Shown here piece by piece: positions 39,003 through 49,652 of a stretch of 64,000 nucleotides of DNA. Each line of letters opens with the position of its first letter. Position 1 is the first letter of the stretch. The notes beneath the pieces were generated by a model. It saw only the letters and a list, made by a program, of their open reading frames with translations. It was not told the origin of the DNA and did no database searches. The position numbers were made by a program, and so were the translations under genes. The DNA is from Pectobacterium actinidiae (GTDB lineage Bacteria > Pseudomonadota > Gammaproteobacteria > Enterobacterales > Enterobacteriaceae). The DNA is taken from positions 744,001 to 808,000 of the forward strand of contig NZ_JRMH01000002.1 in the NCBI RefSeq assembly GCF_000803315.1, given 5' to 3'.

Positions 39003-40154
39003 TCAGTGGTGGCAGAAATGGTGAATAACCTGAGAAATCAGTTCCCGCGTCGGTTTGATAAATTTGGTATCGATATATTCATCCGGCTGGTGCGCCTGTT
39101 CTATCGATCCCGGCCCCAGAACCAGCGTCGGGCACAGCGTCTGAATAAACGGTGCTTCGGTACAATAATTCACGATTTCCGTTTTCGTTCCCAGCAGATT
39201 CTCCACGACTGACACCAGACGGTGATCGGATGGGCACTCATAGCCAGGAATCGGCGGGTGCAGCTCGCTGATGGTTAACCGACCGGGCCAGCGTTGACTA
39301 ACAGGCTCGAGCGCTTCAGACAGTAGCCCGTCCAGATCGTTAAGCGTAATGCCCGGCAGCGGACGGATATCCATATGCAGTTCACAGCAGCCGCAAATAC
39401 GGTTAGCGGCATCGCCGCCGTGAATGTGGCCGAGGTTCATGGTCGGGTGAGGAATGTGGAAAATCGGGTTGTGGTAGCGTTCCTGTAGTGTGTTACGCAG
39501 TACCAGCAGGTGAGAAATGGCTTCGTGCATCAGCTCGATCGCGTTCACGCCGCGCGACGGATCGCTGGAGTGGCCAGACTGCCCCTGAATGCGGATCGCG
39601 TTGGACATATGACCCTTGTGGGCACGCACCGGTTGCAGTGAAGTCGGTTCACCAATAATGGCGCAATCCGGGTGAATCTGCGTCGATTCGGAGAAATACT
39701 TGGCGCCCGCCATCGTCGTCTCTTCATCCGCCGTTGCCAGCACATAGAGCGGTTTCGTCAGCTTGGTCGGATCGATGTCGCGTAACGCATCCAGAATAAA
39801 GGCAAAGAAGCCTTTCATATCCGCCGTACCCAAGCCGTACAGCTTGTTGTCGTGTTCGGTCAGCGTGAACGGGTCGCGCGTCCAGCGGCCGTCATCGAAC
39901 GGGACGGTGTCGGTGTGGCCTGCCAACAATAAGCCACCTTTTCCTTCACCAATCCGCGCCAGCATATTAAATTTATTGAGGGTGCCGGGAACCGGTTGGA
40001 CTTCCACATGGAAGCCAAGATCGCCGAACCAGCCTGCCAGCAGGTTGATTAAGGTATGATTACTTTGATCGAGCGCGCTGTCGGTGGCACTGATGGACGG
40101 TGTGGCGATCAATGCCCGATATAGCTCAATAAAAGGGGGTAAATTCATCTTCAC
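39003..40154 (-). CDS. argE: Acetylornithine deacetylase ArgE
   Basis: 383 aa, M20 metallopeptidase fold. It removes acetyl from N-acetylornithine to give ornithine for arginine synthesis. Zinc ligands: [17 protein letters not shown] (His, Asp), [15 protein letters not shown] (catalytic Glu pair), [15 protein letters not shown] (Asp/Glu region) and the C-terminal [14 protein letters not shown] (His). The dimerisation domain spans about residues 185-290. It is divergent from argCBH across a 202-nt region holding ARG boxes, as in E. coli. Confidence 0.98.
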   Translation of the reverse strand: MKMNLPPFIELYRALIATPSISATDSALDQSNHTLINLLAGWFGDLGFHVEVQPVPGTLNKFNMLARIGEGKGGLLLAGHTDTVPFDDGRWTRDPFTLTEHDNKLYGLGTADMKGFFAFILDALRDIDPTKLTKPLYVLATADEETTMAGAKYFSESTQIHPDCAIIGEPTSLQPVRAHKGHMSNAIRIQGQSGHSSDPSRGVNAIELMHEAISHLLVLRNTLQERYHNPIFHIPHPTMNLGHIHGGDAANRICGCCELHMDIRPLPGITLNDLDGLLSEALEPVSQRWPGRLTISELHPPIPGYECPSDHRLVSVVENLLGTKTEIVNYCTEAPFIQTLCPTLVLGPGSIEQAHQPDEYIDTKFIKPTRELISQVIHHFCHH

Positions 40155-40182
40155 TGTTGACAGCCTCTGGTTAGGATAGTAT

Positions 40183-40217
40183 CAATATTCATGCATTTAT
40201 TTTGAATAAAAATACAA
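40183..40217. promoter_or_regulatory. Pair of ARG boxes (ArgR operator) between argE and argC
   Basis: TGAATAAAAATACA (40204-40217) differs from the ARG box core TGAATWWWWATTCA at one position. TCAATATTCATGCA (40183-40196) matches at 11 of 14. Their centres are 21 bp apart, the normal spacing for ArgR hexamer binding. They lie between the divergent arginine genes. Confidence 0.85.
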
Positions 40218-40356
40218 TAATGCTCGGCGAAAGGAAACCCAAAGGTACGGCGATGGCGATTCGTCACTTTCACTGAGTTTCGCGGGTGAACAGCGTACCG
40301 ACGCTGGTGAGCCCTGTTACCTGTTCCATAGATAAGTAAGAAGGTATACGGATCCC

Positions 40357-41361
40357 ATGCTGAATACGCTGATTGTTGGTGCAAGTGGTTATACCGGCGC
40401 TGAGCTTGCGCTCTACCTGAACCGTCACCCACAGATGAACATAACCGCTTTGATGGTTTCTGCGCAAAGTGTCGATGCAGGAAAATTGATTTCTGATTTA
40501 CATCCGCAGCTCAAAGGCATCATCGATATCCCGGTAAAACCGCTGACCGATGCGGAAGAAGCGGCGAAAGGTGTAGATGTCGTTTTTCTGGCGACCGACC
40601 ACAAAGTCAGCCACGATCTGGCTCCTGTTTTTCTGGCGGCAGGCTGTACTGTTTTTGATTTGTCCGGCGCGTTCCGCGTACAGGACGCTGAATTTTATCG
40701 TCGCTATTATGGTTTTGAGCACCAGCACCCTGACTGGCTGGCAAAAGCGGTTTACGGGCTGGCCGAATGGCGCGCAGAAAGCGTAAAACAGGCACAGCTG
40801 ATTGCCGTGCCGGGCTGCTATCCAACGGCTGCGCAGTTGGCGCTGAAGCCGCTGCTGGATGCACAACTGCTGAATCCGGCACAGTGGCCAGTGATTAATG
40901 CCGTGAGCGGCGTGAGCGGGGCGGGGCGTAAAGCGTCGCTGACCAGCAGCTTCTGTGAAGTCAGCCTGCAACCCTATGGCATTTTCAACCACCGCCATGA
41001 ACCTGAAATTTCAACGCACCTCGGTACGCCAGTGATCTTTACGCCACATTTGGGCAACTTTGCTCGCGGTATTCTGGAAACCATCACCTGTCGCCTGCAA
41101 CCGGGCGTCACCCAGCAGGATGTCGCTGAGGCCTATCACACGGCATACCACGATAAGCCGCTGGTTCGCCTGTACGATAAGGGCGTTCCGGCGCTGAAAT
41201 CCGTTGTCGGCCTGCCGTTCTGCGATATCGGTTTCTCCGTCGACGGCGAGCACCTGATCGTGGTGGCCACCGAGGATAACCTGCTGAAAGGCGCGGCAGC
41301 ACAGGCTGTACAATGCATGAACATTCGTTTTGGTTTCCCTGAAACCCAATCGTTAATTTAA
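40357..41361 (+). CDS. argC: N-acetyl-gamma-glutamyl-phosphate reductase ArgC
   Basis: 334 aa. It reduces N-acetylglutamyl phosphate with NADPH to the semialdehyde, third step of arginine synthesis. Rossmann start [25 protein letters not shown]; catalytic Cys in [18 protein letters not shown]; His in [12 protein letters not shown]. Normal length. It leads argCBH, 37 nt before argB. Confidence 0.98.
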   Translation: MLNTLIVGASGYTGAELALYLNRHPQMNITALMVSAQSVDAGKLISDLHPQLKGIIDIPVKPLTDAEEAAKGVDVVFLATDHKVSHDLAPVFLAAGCTVFDLSGAFRVQDAEFYRRYYGFEHQHPDWLAKAVYGLAEWRAESVKQAQLIAVPGCYPTAAQLALKPLLDAQLLNPAQWPVINAVSGVSGAGRKASLTSSFCEVSLQPYGIFNHRHEPEISTHLGTPVIFTPHLGNFARGILETITCRLQPGVTQQDVAEAYHTAYHDKPLVRLYDKGVPALKSVVGLPFCDIGFSVDGEHLIVVATEDNLLKGAAAQAVQCMNIRFGFPETQSLI

Positions 41362-41398
41362 TGACTACTGGTTCCGACATTTCGAGGCGTGAAGCATA

Positions 41399-42172
41399 AT
41401 GAATCCGTTAATTATCAAATTAGGTGGCGTTTTACTGGATAGCGAAGAAGCGCTGGAACGTCTGTTCACCGCGCTGGTGGCTTACCGCCAGGAACATCAG
41501 CGTCCGCTAGTGATTGTGCACGGTGGCGGCTGTCTGGTGGATGATCTGATGAAGAAACTGGCGCTGCCCGTCGTGAAGAAAAACGGCCTGCGCGTCACGC
41601 CTGCCGATCAGATTGACATCATCACCGGTGCGTTGGCGGGATCCGCTAACAAGACGCTGCTGTCATGGGCGAAGAAGCATGACATCAATGCGGTCGGCTT
41701 GTGTCTGGGCGATGGCGGCAGTACGACGGTCACGCAGTTAGATGAGTCTTTGGGCTTTGTGGGTAAAGCAGAAGCGGGATCGCCTGCGCTGCTGAACACG
41801 TTGCTGTCTGCGGGCTATCTGCCTGTTGTTAGCTCCATCGGTATTACGGCCGAGGGTGACCTGATGAACGTCAACGCCGATCAGGCAGCGACGGCGCTGG
41901 CGCAAACGCTGGGCGCGGATTTAATCCTGCTGTCTGACGTTAGCGGCATTCTGGACGGTAAAGGCCAGCGTATTGCCGAAATGACGGCAGAGAAAGCCGA
42001 GCAATTGATCGCTCAGGGCATCATCACCGACGGCATGATTGTTAAGGTTAACGCCGCGCTGGATGCTGCTCGTGCGCTGGGTCGTCCGGTTGATATCGCC
42101 AGCTGGCGTCATGCTGAGCAGCTACCTGCGCTGTTCAATGGCGTGGCGATTGGCACACGTATTCTGGCGTAA
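41399..42172 (+). CDS. argB: Acetylglutamate kinase ArgB
   Basis: 257 aa amino-acid kinase. It phosphorylates N-acetylglutamate with ATP, the second step of arginine synthesis. [23 protein letters not shown] has the phosphate-binding K-x-[45 protein letters not shown] and [17 protein letters not shown] are the other family motifs. The short N-terminus (no arginine-sensing helix) is of the arginine-insensitive enterobacterial type. Second gene of argCBH. Confidence 0.98.
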   Translation: MNPLIIKLGGVLLDSEEALERLFTALVAYRQEHQRPLVIVHGGGCLVDDLMKKLALPVVKKNGLRVTPADQIDIITGALAGSANKTLLSWAKKHDINAVGLCLGDGGSTTVTQLDESLGFVGKAEAGSPALLNTLLSAGYLPVVSSIGITAEGDLMNVNADQAATALAQTLGADLILLSDVSGILDGKGQRIAEMTAEKAEQLIAQGIITDGMIVKVNAALDAARALGRPVDIASWRHAEQLPALFNGVAIGTRILA

Positions 42173-42233
42173 GTCGTTTCTGGGTATGGCATGATGCGAT
42201 ACCAACATGAATTAAATTCTGGGAGTAAGGGTT

Positions 42234-43607
42234 ATGGCTTTGTGGGGCGGTCGGTTTAGTCAGGCAGCAGATCAGCGTTTTAAACAATTTAATGACTCAC
42301 TGCGGTTTGATTACCGTCTGGCGGAGCAGGACATCGTTGGCTCGATCGGCTGGTCGAAAGCATTGGTGACGGTCAATGTGCTCAGCGAACAGGAACAGCA
42401 GCAACTGGAACAGGCGCTGAATGCGCTGCTGGTTGAGGTACAGGCCGATCCTGAGATGATCCTGCAAAGCGATGCAGAAGATATTCACAGCTGGGTTGAG
42501 CAACGTCTGATCGAGAAAGTCGGCGATTTAGGTAAAAAGCTGCATACCGGCCGTAGCCGTAACGATCAGGTCGCGACCGATCTGAAACTGTGGTGCAAGG
42601 CGCAGATTGCCGAGTTGCTGCTGTCGGTGCGCCAGCTGCGTCAGACGTTGGTCACGACGGCGGAAGCGAATCAAGATGCGGTGATGCCGGGCTACACCCA
42701 CCTGCAGCGCGCACAGCCGGTGACGTTTGCTCACTGGTGTCTGGCCTACCACGAGATGCTGGCGCGTGATGAAAGCCGTCTGGAAGATACGCTGAAGCGT
42801 CTGGATGTCAGCCCACTGGGTTGCGGTGCGCTGGCGGGAACGGCTTATCCGATTGACCGTGAGCAACTGGCGGGCTGGCTGGGATTTGCCTCGGCCACGC
42901 GTAACAGTCTGGATACGGTTTCCGATCGCGATCATGTACTGGAACTGCTGTCCGATGCGTCGATCGGCATGATCCACCTGTCGCGTTTTGCCGAAGATCT
43001 GATCTTCTTCAACAGCGGTGAGGCGGCGTTCGTTGAGCTGTCTGATCGTGTGACATCCGGTTCTTCCCTGATGCCGCAGAAGAAAAACCCAGATGCGCTG
43101 GAGCTGATTCGCGGTAAATGCGGTCGTGTACAGGGCGCGTTGACCGGCATGATGATGACGCTTAAAGGCCTGCCGCTGGCGTATAACAAAGACATGCAGG
43201 AAGACAAAGAAGGGCTGTTTGACGCGCTGGATACCTGGCACGATTGCCTGATGATGGCGGGTCTGGTGCTGGAAGGCATTCAGGTTAAGCGTCCGCGCTG
43301 TAAAGAAGCGGCCGAGCAAGGCTACGCGAACTCCACCGAGCTGGCAGACTATCTGGTCGCGAAAGGCGTTCCGTTCCGTGAAGCGCACCATATCGTGGGT
43401 GAAGCGGTGGTGGAAGCCATTCGTCAGGGCAAAGCGTTGGAAGCGTTGCCGCTGGCCGATCTGCAAAAATTCAGCGCGGTGATTGGCGAGGACGTGTACC
43501 CGATTCTGGCGCTGCAATCCTGTCTGGATAAACGTGCTGCACAAGGTGGCGTTTCACCACAGCAGGTCGCTAAAGCGATCAGTGATGCGAAGCAGCGCTT
43601 AGCCTAA
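42234..43607 (+). CDS. argH: Argininosuccinate lyase ArgH
   Basis: 457 aa, fumarase/aspartase superfamily. It splits argininosuccinate into arginine and fumarate, the last arginine step. Signature [20 protein letters not shown] (catalytic Ser loop), [17 protein letters not shown] and [17 protein letters not shown] (His) are present. 61 nt after argB. There is no argG between argB and argH, as in E. coli. Its stop codon is followed within 2 nt by a 141-bp palindromic repeat. Confidence 0.98.
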   Translation: MALWGGRFSQAADQRFKQFNDSLRFDYRLAEQDIVGSIGWSKALVTVNVLSEQEQQQLEQALNALLVEVQADPEMILQSDAEDIHSWVEQRLIEKVGDLGKKLHTGRSRNDQVATDLKLWCKAQIAELLLSVRQLRQTLVTTAEANQDAVMPGYTHLQRAQPVTFAHWCLAYHEMLARDESRLEDTLKRLDVSPLGCGALAGTAYPIDREQLAGWLGFASATRNSLDTVSDRDHVLELLSDASIGMIHLSRFAEDLIFFNSGEAAFVELSDRVTSGSSLMPQKKNPDALELIRGKCGRVQGALTGMMMTLKGLPLAYNKDMQEDKEGLFDALDTWHDCLMMAGLVLEGIQVKRPRCKEAAEQGYANSTELADYLVAKGVPFREAHHIVGEAVVEAIRQGKALEALPLADLQKFSAVIGEDVYPILALQSCLDKRAAQGGVSPQQVAKAISDAKQRLA

Positions 43608-43608
43608 G

Positions 43609-43749
43609 AATCTATCCATTAGGCTATTTTATTTGCCAGTTTGAACCTGGGCAGTGCTCGAAATCCTCACGTACTACGTGTACGCTCCGGTTTCTGTGCG
43701 CTGTCCGAGTCCAAACTGGCTGCACCAATAACGCCTACTGGAATAGATT
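43609..43749. repeat. 141-bp palindromic intergenic repeat
   Basis: A long imperfect inverted repeat directly after argH. Outer arms AATCTAT / ATAGATT and AGGC / GCCT, inner arms GCCAGTTTG / CAAACTGGC, and a central stem around CACGTACTACGTGTACG. The core (CTCACGTAC...GTACGCTCCGG) resembles palindromic repeats known from Yersinia, Serratia and Pectobacterium intergenic regions; family name uncertain. In RNA it would fold into one long hairpin. The following 43750-43936 shows nothing beyond the rmuC ribosome site. Confidence 0.8.
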
Positions 43750-43936
43750 TAAGCTGTACCTTCCGTTCCCCCAACGTTACCGATCTGATTTTTCTGCAAA
43801 TTATCATCTATCCCTGTTCATATGGAATGCGGCTCGCATTTTTCTGCTCAGCGTCTTCCCAACCGGAATTGTTTCTGGACATCCATACAGTATCATTTTA
43901 CCTTGACCGACAGCGTGAAAGGCCGGCGGAGGCAAA

Positions 43937-45496
43937 GTGGATATCAGCATATTTTATGGTCTTGGCGGCAGTGCGGTCGGGCTACTCGTCGGGTGGTTGA
44001 TTGCCAGCCTGATTCATCAGCAGAAGCTGTCGCAGCATGACACCGAACAGCGGTTGCTGGCGCAGACATTGCACCAGACTCAGCAGTCGCTCAGCGAACA
44101 ACAGCAGGCAAAGCAGCAGGACGAACAAAGGCTGCGGCAAAACGAGCTAGAACTGCGCACGACTCACGCTCAACTCTCTGCCTGCCATGAAAAGCTGCAA
44201 CAGCTCGGTGAACTCCGTGAGGAGTGCGTGCAGTTAAATCAGGAACTGCGAACGTTGCGTGAAATCAATAGCGCGCAGGAAGCGGAGCTGCGGGAAGTCA
44301 CCATTCGGTTGGAAGAAACCCGTATAGCGGCGGAAGAGAAGCAGCGGCTGCTGGCAAACAGCGAACAGCGGTTGACGACACAGTTTGAGAATCTGGCGAA
44401 CCGGATTTTTGAACACAGTGGTCGTAAGGTGGATGAACAAAATAAACAGAGTCTGGATAAGCTGCTGATGCCGCTGCGTGAGCAGCTTGATGGGTTCCGT
44501 CGCCAGGTACAAGACAGCTTTGGCGCAGAAGCGCGCGAACGTCATACATTGGCGCATGAAATTCGCAATCTGCAAAAGCTGAACGCACAGATGGCACATG
44601 AAGCCATCAACCTGACGAAAGCACTGAAGGGCGACAATAAGACACAGGGCAATTGGGGAGAAGTGGTGTTAAGCCGTGTGCTGGAAGCCTCCGGTCTGCG
44701 TGAAGGCTATGAATACCAAACACAGGTTAGCGTGCAGACGGGGGTCAATAGCCGCTTGCAACCGGATGTCATTGTGCGTTTACCGCAGGGCAAAGATGTC
44801 GTGATCGATGCCAAAATGTCGCTGGTGGCCTACGAGCGCTATTTCAATAGTGACGATGACGCGGAGTGTAGTGTGGCGCTGAACGAACATTTGCTCTCAG
44901 TTCGCAGCCATATTCGGCAGTTGAGCAGCAAAGATTACCAACAGCTTCCGGGTCTGCGTTCGCTAGACTACGTGTTGATGTTTATTCCCGTTGAGCCTGC
45001 TTTTTTGGTTGCTATCGATCGCCAGCCCGAATTGATCAACGAGGCGTTAAAGCACAATATTATGCTGGTCAGCCCGACCACGCTGCTGGTGGCATTACGT
45101 ACCATCAATAATTTATGGCGCTATGAACAGCAGAGCCGCAATGCACAACAGATCGCTGAAAAAGCGTCTCGGCTGTACGATAAACTGCGGCTGTTCGTAG
45201 ACGATATGGAAGCGCTGGGGCAGAGTCTGGATAAAGCGCAGGGCACTTATCGTCAGGCGATGAATAAACTTTCCTCTGGGCGTGGTAACCTTATTGGCCA
45301 GGCTGAGGGGTTCCGTGCGCTGGGGGTCGAAATTAAACGCACGATCAGCCCGTCATTGGCCGAAAAAGCAACGGCCCATGAGCACGCTGAACACGATGAA
45401 TTACCGGGTTCTGTCGCGCCCGATGCTATTCCTCCTGCCGTAAAAACGGAAGGAGAAGAAGGGGAATCCTCCTTAGCGACCCGTAACCTATCCTAA
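43937..45496 (+). CDS. rmuC: DNA recombination limiting protein RmuC
   Basis: 519 aa. GTG start with GGAGG just upstream. One N-terminal membrane segment (about residues 8-25, GGSAVGLLVGWLIASLI), long Gln/Glu-rich coiled coil at 30-190, then the RmuC nuclease-like domain: GNWGEVVLSRVLEASGLREGYEYQTQ, LQPDVIVRLPQGKDVVIDAKMSLVAYERY and FIPVEPAFLVAIDRQPELINEALKHNIMLVSPTTLLVALRTINNLW. The D-x-K (VIDAKMS) fits a restriction-like nuclease core. Known to limit inversion at short inverted repeats. Here it is itself flanked by two palindromic repeats; the last residues may be encoded by the downstream one. Confidence 0.94.
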   Translation: MDISIFYGLGGSAVGLLVGWLIASLIHQQKLSQHDTEQRLLAQTLHQTQQSLSEQQQAKQQDEQRLRQNELELRTTHAQLSACHEKLQQLGELREECVQLNQELRTLREINSAQEAELREVTIRLEETRIAAEEKQRLLANSEQRLTTQFENLANRIFEHSGRKVDEQNKQSLDKLLMPLREQLDGFRRQVQDSFGAEARERHTLAHEIRNLQKLNAQMAHEAINLTKALKGDNKTQGNWGEVVLSRVLEASGLREGYEYQTQVSVQTGVNSRLQPDVIVRLPQGKDVVIDAKMSLVAYERYFNSDDDAECSVALNEHLLSVRSHIRQLSSKDYQQLPGLRSLDYVLMFIPVEPAFLVAIDRQPELINEALKHNIMLVSPTTLLVALRTINNLWRYEQQSRNAQQIAEKASRLYDKLRLFVDDMEALGQSLDKAQGTYRQAMNKLSSGRGNLIGQAEGFRALGVEIKRTISPSLAEKATAHEHAEHDELPGSVAPDAIPPAVKTEGEEGESSLATRNLS

Positions 45497-45552
45497 ACAA
45501 TTCGAGTTGCGTGAAGCCAACGCACAAGCAGCTTGAAGTATGACGGATATAA
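45489..45552 (+). repeat. Internally deleted ERIC-like element
   Basis: AATTCGAGTTGC at the left and GCAGCTTGAAGTATGACGG plus ATATA at the right match the two ends of the enterobacterial ERIC repeat, and AGCCAACGCAC matches the right inner part. The central ~65 nt of the usual 127-bp element (the CCCAG...CTGGG hairpin) is missing. Its left tip runs into rmuC, so the TAA at 45494-45496 appears to be repeat-derived. Confidence 0.75.
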
Positions 45553-45683
45553 ATGAGTATGGATTTCGTGAGCTTGGCACCAGGCTAGGCGAAATTAGTG
45601 CAGTGGGGTTTTTATACGGGTCTGGTACACTCTCATCATAAATGGGTAGACCCGAAATTTGACTGAAATAGTAGGCGGATAAG

Positions 45684-46439
45684 ATGGCAAGTGAGCAGGA
45701 GAAAACGGCCGACTTTGGTTTTCGGACTGTCGCCAGGGATGAAAAAGAAGTCATGGTGGCTGAGGTTTTTCATTCTGTCGCAGCAAAGTATGACTTGATG
45801 AATGACCTGATGTCCTTTGGTATCCACCGTGTCTGGAAGCGTTTCACTATCGAATGCAGTGGGGTAAGACGTAACCAGCGTGTTCTCGATCTTGCCGGAG
45901 GAACTGGGGATTTAACTGCCAAATTCTCCCGTATGGTGGGAGAAGGTGGTGAGGTCATTCTGGCGGACATCAACGCATCAATGCTGAAAGTGGGCCGCGA
46001 AAAACTGCGTAACAAAGGCATTATCGACAACATCAACTACGTGCAGGCCAATGCTGAAGCGCTGCCGTTCCCTGATGACTTCTTCGACTGCATTACTATC
46101 TCCTTTGGTCTGCGCAACGTGACGGACAAAAACAAAGCGCTGCGCTCAATGTACCGCGTGCTGAAGCCGGGTGGTCGGTTGCTGGTGCTGGAGTTTTCCA
46201 AGCCGATCATTAAACAGCTGAGCACCGTTTATGATGCCTATTCATTTCATATCCTGCCGAGGATTGGCGAAGCCGTGGCGAGTGATGCTGGGAGCTACCG
46301 CTATCTGGCGGAATCTATCCGCATGCATCCCGATCAGGAAACGCTGAAAGGGATGATGATCGATGCCGGTTTTGACAGTGTTAATTATTTCAACCTCACC
46401 GGTGGAATCGTTGCGCTGCATCGTGGGTTCAAATTCTGA
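45684..46439 (+). CDS. ubiE: Ubiquinone/menaquinone C-methyltransferase UbiE
   Basis: 251 aa class I SAM methyltransferase. It methylates the ring carbon of demethylmenaquinone and of the matching ubiquinone precursor. [39 protein letters not shown] is the UbiE signature; [16 protein letters not shown] is SAM motif [37 protein letters not shown] is the second UbiE signature. First gene of ubiE-ubiJ-ubiB. Confidence 0.98.
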   Translation: MASEQEKTADFGFRTVARDEKEVMVAEVFHSVAAKYDLMNDLMSFGIHRVWKRFTIECSGVRRNQRVLDLAGGTGDLTAKFSRMVGEGGEVILADINASMLKVGREKLRNKGIIDNINYVQANAEALPFPDDFFDCITISFGLRNVTDKNKALRSMYRVLKPGGRLLVLEFSKPIIKQLSTVYDAYSFHILPRIGEAVASDAGSYRYLAESIRMHPDQETLKGMMIDAGFDSVNYFNLTGGIVALHRGFKF

Positions 46440-46451
46440 TTGGAAACGCCA

Positions 46452-47075
46452 ATGCTGATAACGTCTTTTCTGACTGCTACGCTGGAAACCGCGCTGAATC
46501 AGCTGCTTTTTCACGATACGGTTGCTTGTGATCGCAGCATGAAGTCTGCCCGTCAGCGCTTACAGGGGAAAACACTTCAGATCGAGTTGGCTGAACTGGA
46601 TGTGCCTTTGGTGCTGGTGTTTAACGAACAGCGGCTGGACGTTATTAGCCAATGGGGCGAACCTGCTGATTGCTGCCTGAAAACACGTGTTCCGGTTCTG
46701 ATGAAATTACGCGATCGTCAACAGCTATCGTCACTGATGCGCAGCGGCGAGCTGGTGATAGAGGGCGATATTCAAGTCGTTCAGCAGTTCATCGTGCTGT
46801 TTGATCTGGCGGAGTTCGATCCGGCGGAGTGGTTGTCCCCCTATCTGGGCGATATTGTTGCTCAGGGTCTTACCCAAACGGCACAGAAAACCCTGAGTTT
46901 CCTGAGACGGTCATTACATCAGCAGCAACATTTCCTGTCCGAGACGTTAACGGAAGAGTGGCGGCTAGCTCCGGGAAAACTGGAAAATGCCTGGTTCCAT
47001 GAGGAAATTGTTGCGCTGGATAAATCCGCCGATACGTTGTCCGAACGGCTGGCGAAGCTGGAGGCTTTACGATGA
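46452..47075 (+). CDS. ubiJ: Ubiquinone biosynthesis accessory factor UbiJ (YigP)
   Basis: 207 aa from the ATG at 46452, preceded by GGAAA; a TTG four codons earlier abuts the ubiE stop and is less likely. The N-terminal SCP2 sterol-carrier-like domain (about 1-120) includes [46 protein letters not shown]; the C-terminus is a short coiled coil ([10 protein letters not shown]). Known to bind lipid intermediates in the Ubi complex with UbiK. In E. coli the 3' half of this gene also gives the EsrE RNA; I cannot tell whether that is kept. Stop overlaps the ubiB start by 4 nt. Confidence 0.92.
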   Translation: MLITSFLTATLETALNQLLFHDTVACDRSMKSARQRLQGKTLQIELAELDVPLVLVFNEQRLDVISQWGEPADCCLKTRVPVLMKLRDRQQLSSLMRSGELVIEGDIQVVQQFIVLFDLAEFDPAEWLSPYLGDIVAQGLTQTAQKTLSFLRRSLHQQQHFLSETLTEEWRLAPGKLENAWFHEEIVALDKSADTLSERLAKLEALR

Positions 47076-48712
47076 CGCCCAGTGAATTACGCCGTCTTTA
47101 TAGCATTGTGCGTGTGCTGTTGGACTATGGTCTGGACGAGCTTATTCCTAAAATGCGACTGACGCTTCCGCTGCGTGCGGGTCGTCGTCTGCTGTTCTGG
47201 TTGCCCAATCGTCACCGCGACATGCCTTTAGGGGAGCGCCTGCGTTTGGCGCTTCAGGAGCTGGGGCCGGTGTGGATTAAGTTCGGACAAATGATGTCTA
47301 CACGCCGCGATCTGTTTCCACCAGCCATCGCCGATCAACTGGCGATGTTGCAGGATCAGGTTGAGCCGTTTGATGGCAAGCTGGCGCGTGAGCAAATTGA
47401 GCTGTCGATGGGGGGAATCCCTCTGGAAGAGTGGTTTGATGACTTTGATATTAAACCGCTGGCCTCTGCCTCGATTGCACAGGTGCATACCGCATGCCTG
47501 AAAAGTACGGGAAAAGAGATCGTTATCAAGGTCATCCGCCCGGATATTTTGCCTGTCATCAAAGCGGATATGCGCCTGATGAAACGTCTGGCGGGTTGGT
47601 TGCCTCACCTGTTGCCGGATGGTCGCCGTCTGCGTCCGCGCGAAGTGGTGCTGGAATATGAAAAAACGCTGCTTGATGAGCTGAATTTGCTGCGAGAAGC
47701 GGCAAACGCTATCCAACTGCGGCGTAATTTTGAGAACAGCCCGATGCTGTATGTGCCGGAAGTTTATTCGGATTATTGCAGCGAAAGCATGTTAGTGATG
47801 GAGCGAATCTACGGTATTCCTGTTTCTGATGTTGACGCGCTGACGGCCAATGGCACGGATATGAAGTTACTGGCAGAACGCGGCGTTCAGGTTTTCTTCA
47901 CGCAGGTGTTCCGTGATAGTTTCTTCCATGCAGATATGCATCCCGGCAATATCTTTATCAGCCACGAGCACCCGGAAGATCCGCAATACATCGGTATTGA
48001 TTGCGGTATCGTCGGTTCGTTGAACAAAGAAGATAAACGCTATCTGGCTGAGAATTTTATTGCCTTCTTCAACCGTGATTATCGCAAAGTTGCCGAACTG
48101 CATGTGGATTCGGGCTGGGTGCCTCCAGACACCAATGTTGCAGATTTTGAGTTTGCTATACGTACGGTCTGTGAGCCGATCTTCGAGAAGCCGTTGGCGG
48201 AAATTTCGTTCGGCCATGTATTATTGAATTTGTTTAATACGGCGCGTCGCTTCAATATGGAAGTACAGCCTCAACTGGTATTGCTGCAAAAAACGCTGCT
48301 GTATGTCGAAGGCGTGGGTAGGCAGCTTTATCCGCAGCTCGACCTGTGGAAAACCGCTAAGCCGTTTCTGGAAAACTGGCTGAAACAGCAGGTCGGTTTG
48401 CCTGCGGTTTTCCGTGCGCTTAAAGAAAAGGCACCGTTCTGGGCTGAAAAATTACCGGAAGTGCCTGAATTATTTTATGACGGGCTACGCCAGCATAAGA
48501 TGTTAAAACAAAGCGTCGATCAACTGGCCTATGAGTTGAAGGCGCAGCAGTCTCGTCAAGGACAGTCACGATATCTTTTGGGTATTGGCGCAACGCTGCT
48601 AATCAGTGGTACGTTGTTACTCATCAGCCGTGTTGAAGCCGATATGGCTCCCTCGGGGTTGATGGCAGCAGGAATTGTTGCCTGGATTATCGGCTGGCGT
48701 CGAACTCGTTGA
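47072..48712 (+). CDS. ubiB: Ubiquinone biosynthesis regulatory ATPase UbiB
   Basis: 546 aa atypical kinase-like protein. N-terminal KxGQ motif in [23 protein letters not shown], Ala-rich loop in [26 protein letters not shown], the catalytic-loop counterpart [13 protein letters not shown], and IGIDCGIVG in place of DFG. Two C-terminal membrane helices (about 498-518 and 522-540) anchor it to the inner membrane. Needed for making ubiquinone aerobically. Overlaps ubiJ by 4 nt, so it is translationally coupled. Confidence 0.97.
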   Translation: MTPSELRRLYSIVRVLLDYGLDELIPKMRLTLPLRAGRRLLFWLPNRHRDMPLGERLRLALQELGPVWIKFGQMMSTRRDLFPPAIADQLAMLQDQVEPFDGKLAREQIELSMGGIPLEEWFDDFDIKPLASASIAQVHTACLKSTGKEIVIKVIRPDILPVIKADMRLMKRLAGWLPHLLPDGRRLRPREVVLEYEKTLLDELNLLREAANAIQLRRNFENSPMLYVPEVYSDYCSESMLVMERIYGIPVSDVDALTANGTDMKLLAERGVQVFFTQVFRDSFFHADMHPGNIFISHEHPEDPQYIGIDCGIVGSLNKEDKRYLAENFIAFFNRDYRKVAELHVDSGWVPPDTNVADFEFAIRTVCEPIFEKPLAEISFGHVLLNLFNTARRFNMEVQPQLVLLQKTLLYVEGVGRQLYPQLDLWKTAKPFLENWLKQQVGLPAVFRALKEKAPFWAEKLPEVPELFYDGLRQHKMLKQSVDQLAYELKAQQSRQGQSRYLLGIGATLLISGTLLLISRVEADMAPSGLMAAGIVAWIIGWRRTR

Positions 48713-48794
48713 AGCAGATCATGATGCACGTCAGAATTACCCGATATAATAACGAGAATTCTGTCGTTCCCCTTTTTGAAAAGAGGTAAATGTT

Positions 48795-49055
48795 ATGGGT
48801 GGTATTAGTCTCTGGAACCTGTTGATTATCGCAGTCATCGTCATCTTACTGTTCGGAACCAACAAGCTGAGAACGCTGGGTTCGGATCTGGGAGCATCCA
48901 TCAAAGGCTTTAAGAAAGCGATGGGTGACGATCAGCCGTCTACTAGTGCAGACAAAACGCAGCCAGATGCGGATTTCTCTACCAAGTCTATCGCTGACAA
49001 TCAGTCAGACGTCAAGCCGGGCGAAACGAAGAGCCAGCATAAAGAGCAGGTGTAA
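48795..49055 (+). CDS. tatA: Twin-arginine translocase subunit TatA
   Basis: 86 aa. N-terminal membrane helix [42 protein letters not shown]: short TM, FG hinge, amphipathic helix, then a charged tail. It forms the protein-conducting oligomer for folded Tat substrates. First gene of tatABC; 3 nt before tatB. Confidence 0.97.
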   Translation: MGGISLWNLLIIAVIVILLFGTNKLRTLGSDLGASIKGFKKAMGDDQPSTSADKTQPDADFSTKSIADNQSDVKPGETKSQHKEQV

Positions 49056-49058
49056 TCT

Positions 49059-49649
49059 GTGTTCGATATCGGTTTTGGTGAACTGCTATTGGTGATGGTT
49101 CTCGGCCTGATTGTCCTCGGACCGGAGCGGTTGCCTGTGGCAGTCAGAACGGTTGCAAGTTGGATCAGGACGCTGCGTTCGCTGGCGTCTACGGTTCAGA
49201 ATGAGCTGTCGCAGGAGCTGAAACTCCAGGAGTTTCAGGAAAGTCTGAAGAAAGTCGAAAAAGCCAGTTTGCAGAATCTGTCGCCAGAGTTGAAAGCCTC
49301 AATGGATGAACTCAAAGAGGCGGCAGAAGCGATGAAACGTGGCTATACCGAGCCATCGTCACCGCAAAATTCAGATGATCACCAAAAGTCAGATGATCAT
49401 AGTGCGGCGGCGGAATCACAACGCAACACCCCGTTAAACGATCCTGAAGCGGCCTACGATGGGGTGATCGAAGCGGAAACCGCAGTACGTCCAGCAGACA
49501 GACAGCAGAAGCCTGAAAACGGTGCTGCTGCACATCACCATGATGGTCGCAATGCCACAAGTGATGACGCTGTCGGTAATGATAATGTCAAACCTGAGCA
49601 GTCCCAGTCTTCTACTGTTTCTGCCCGCCAACCGAGCGATAGTCGTTAG
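49059..49649 (+). CDS. tatB: Twin-arginine translocase subunit TatB
   Basis: 196 aa, GTG start. Membrane helix [31 protein letters not shown] with the Glu and GPERLP hinge of TatB, then an amphipathic helix and a long, polar, low-complexity tail (Gln, Asp, His rich; [13 protein letters not shown] is a small internal repeat). The tail is longer than in E. coli TatB (171 aa). It forms the receptor for twin-arginine signal peptides with TatC. Confidence 0.96.
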   Translation: MFDIGFGELLLVMVLGLIVLGPERLPVAVRTVASWIRTLRSLASTVQNELSQELKLQEFQESLKKVEKASLQNLSPELKASMDELKEAAEAMKRGYTEPSSPQNSDDHQKSDDHSAAAESQRNTPLNDPEAAYDGVIEAETAVRPADRQQKPENGAAAHHHDGRNATSDDAVGNDNVKPEQSQSSTVSARQPSDSR

Positions 49650-49652
49650 TTT

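Noticed and set aside
42528..43544. Long antisense frame (338 codons) opposite argH
   Set aside because: Shadow of a GC-rich conserved gene; no motif or ribosome site.
45497..45552. Full ERIC element
   Set aside because: Only the ends match; the central hairpin is missing, so it is called as a deleted form.
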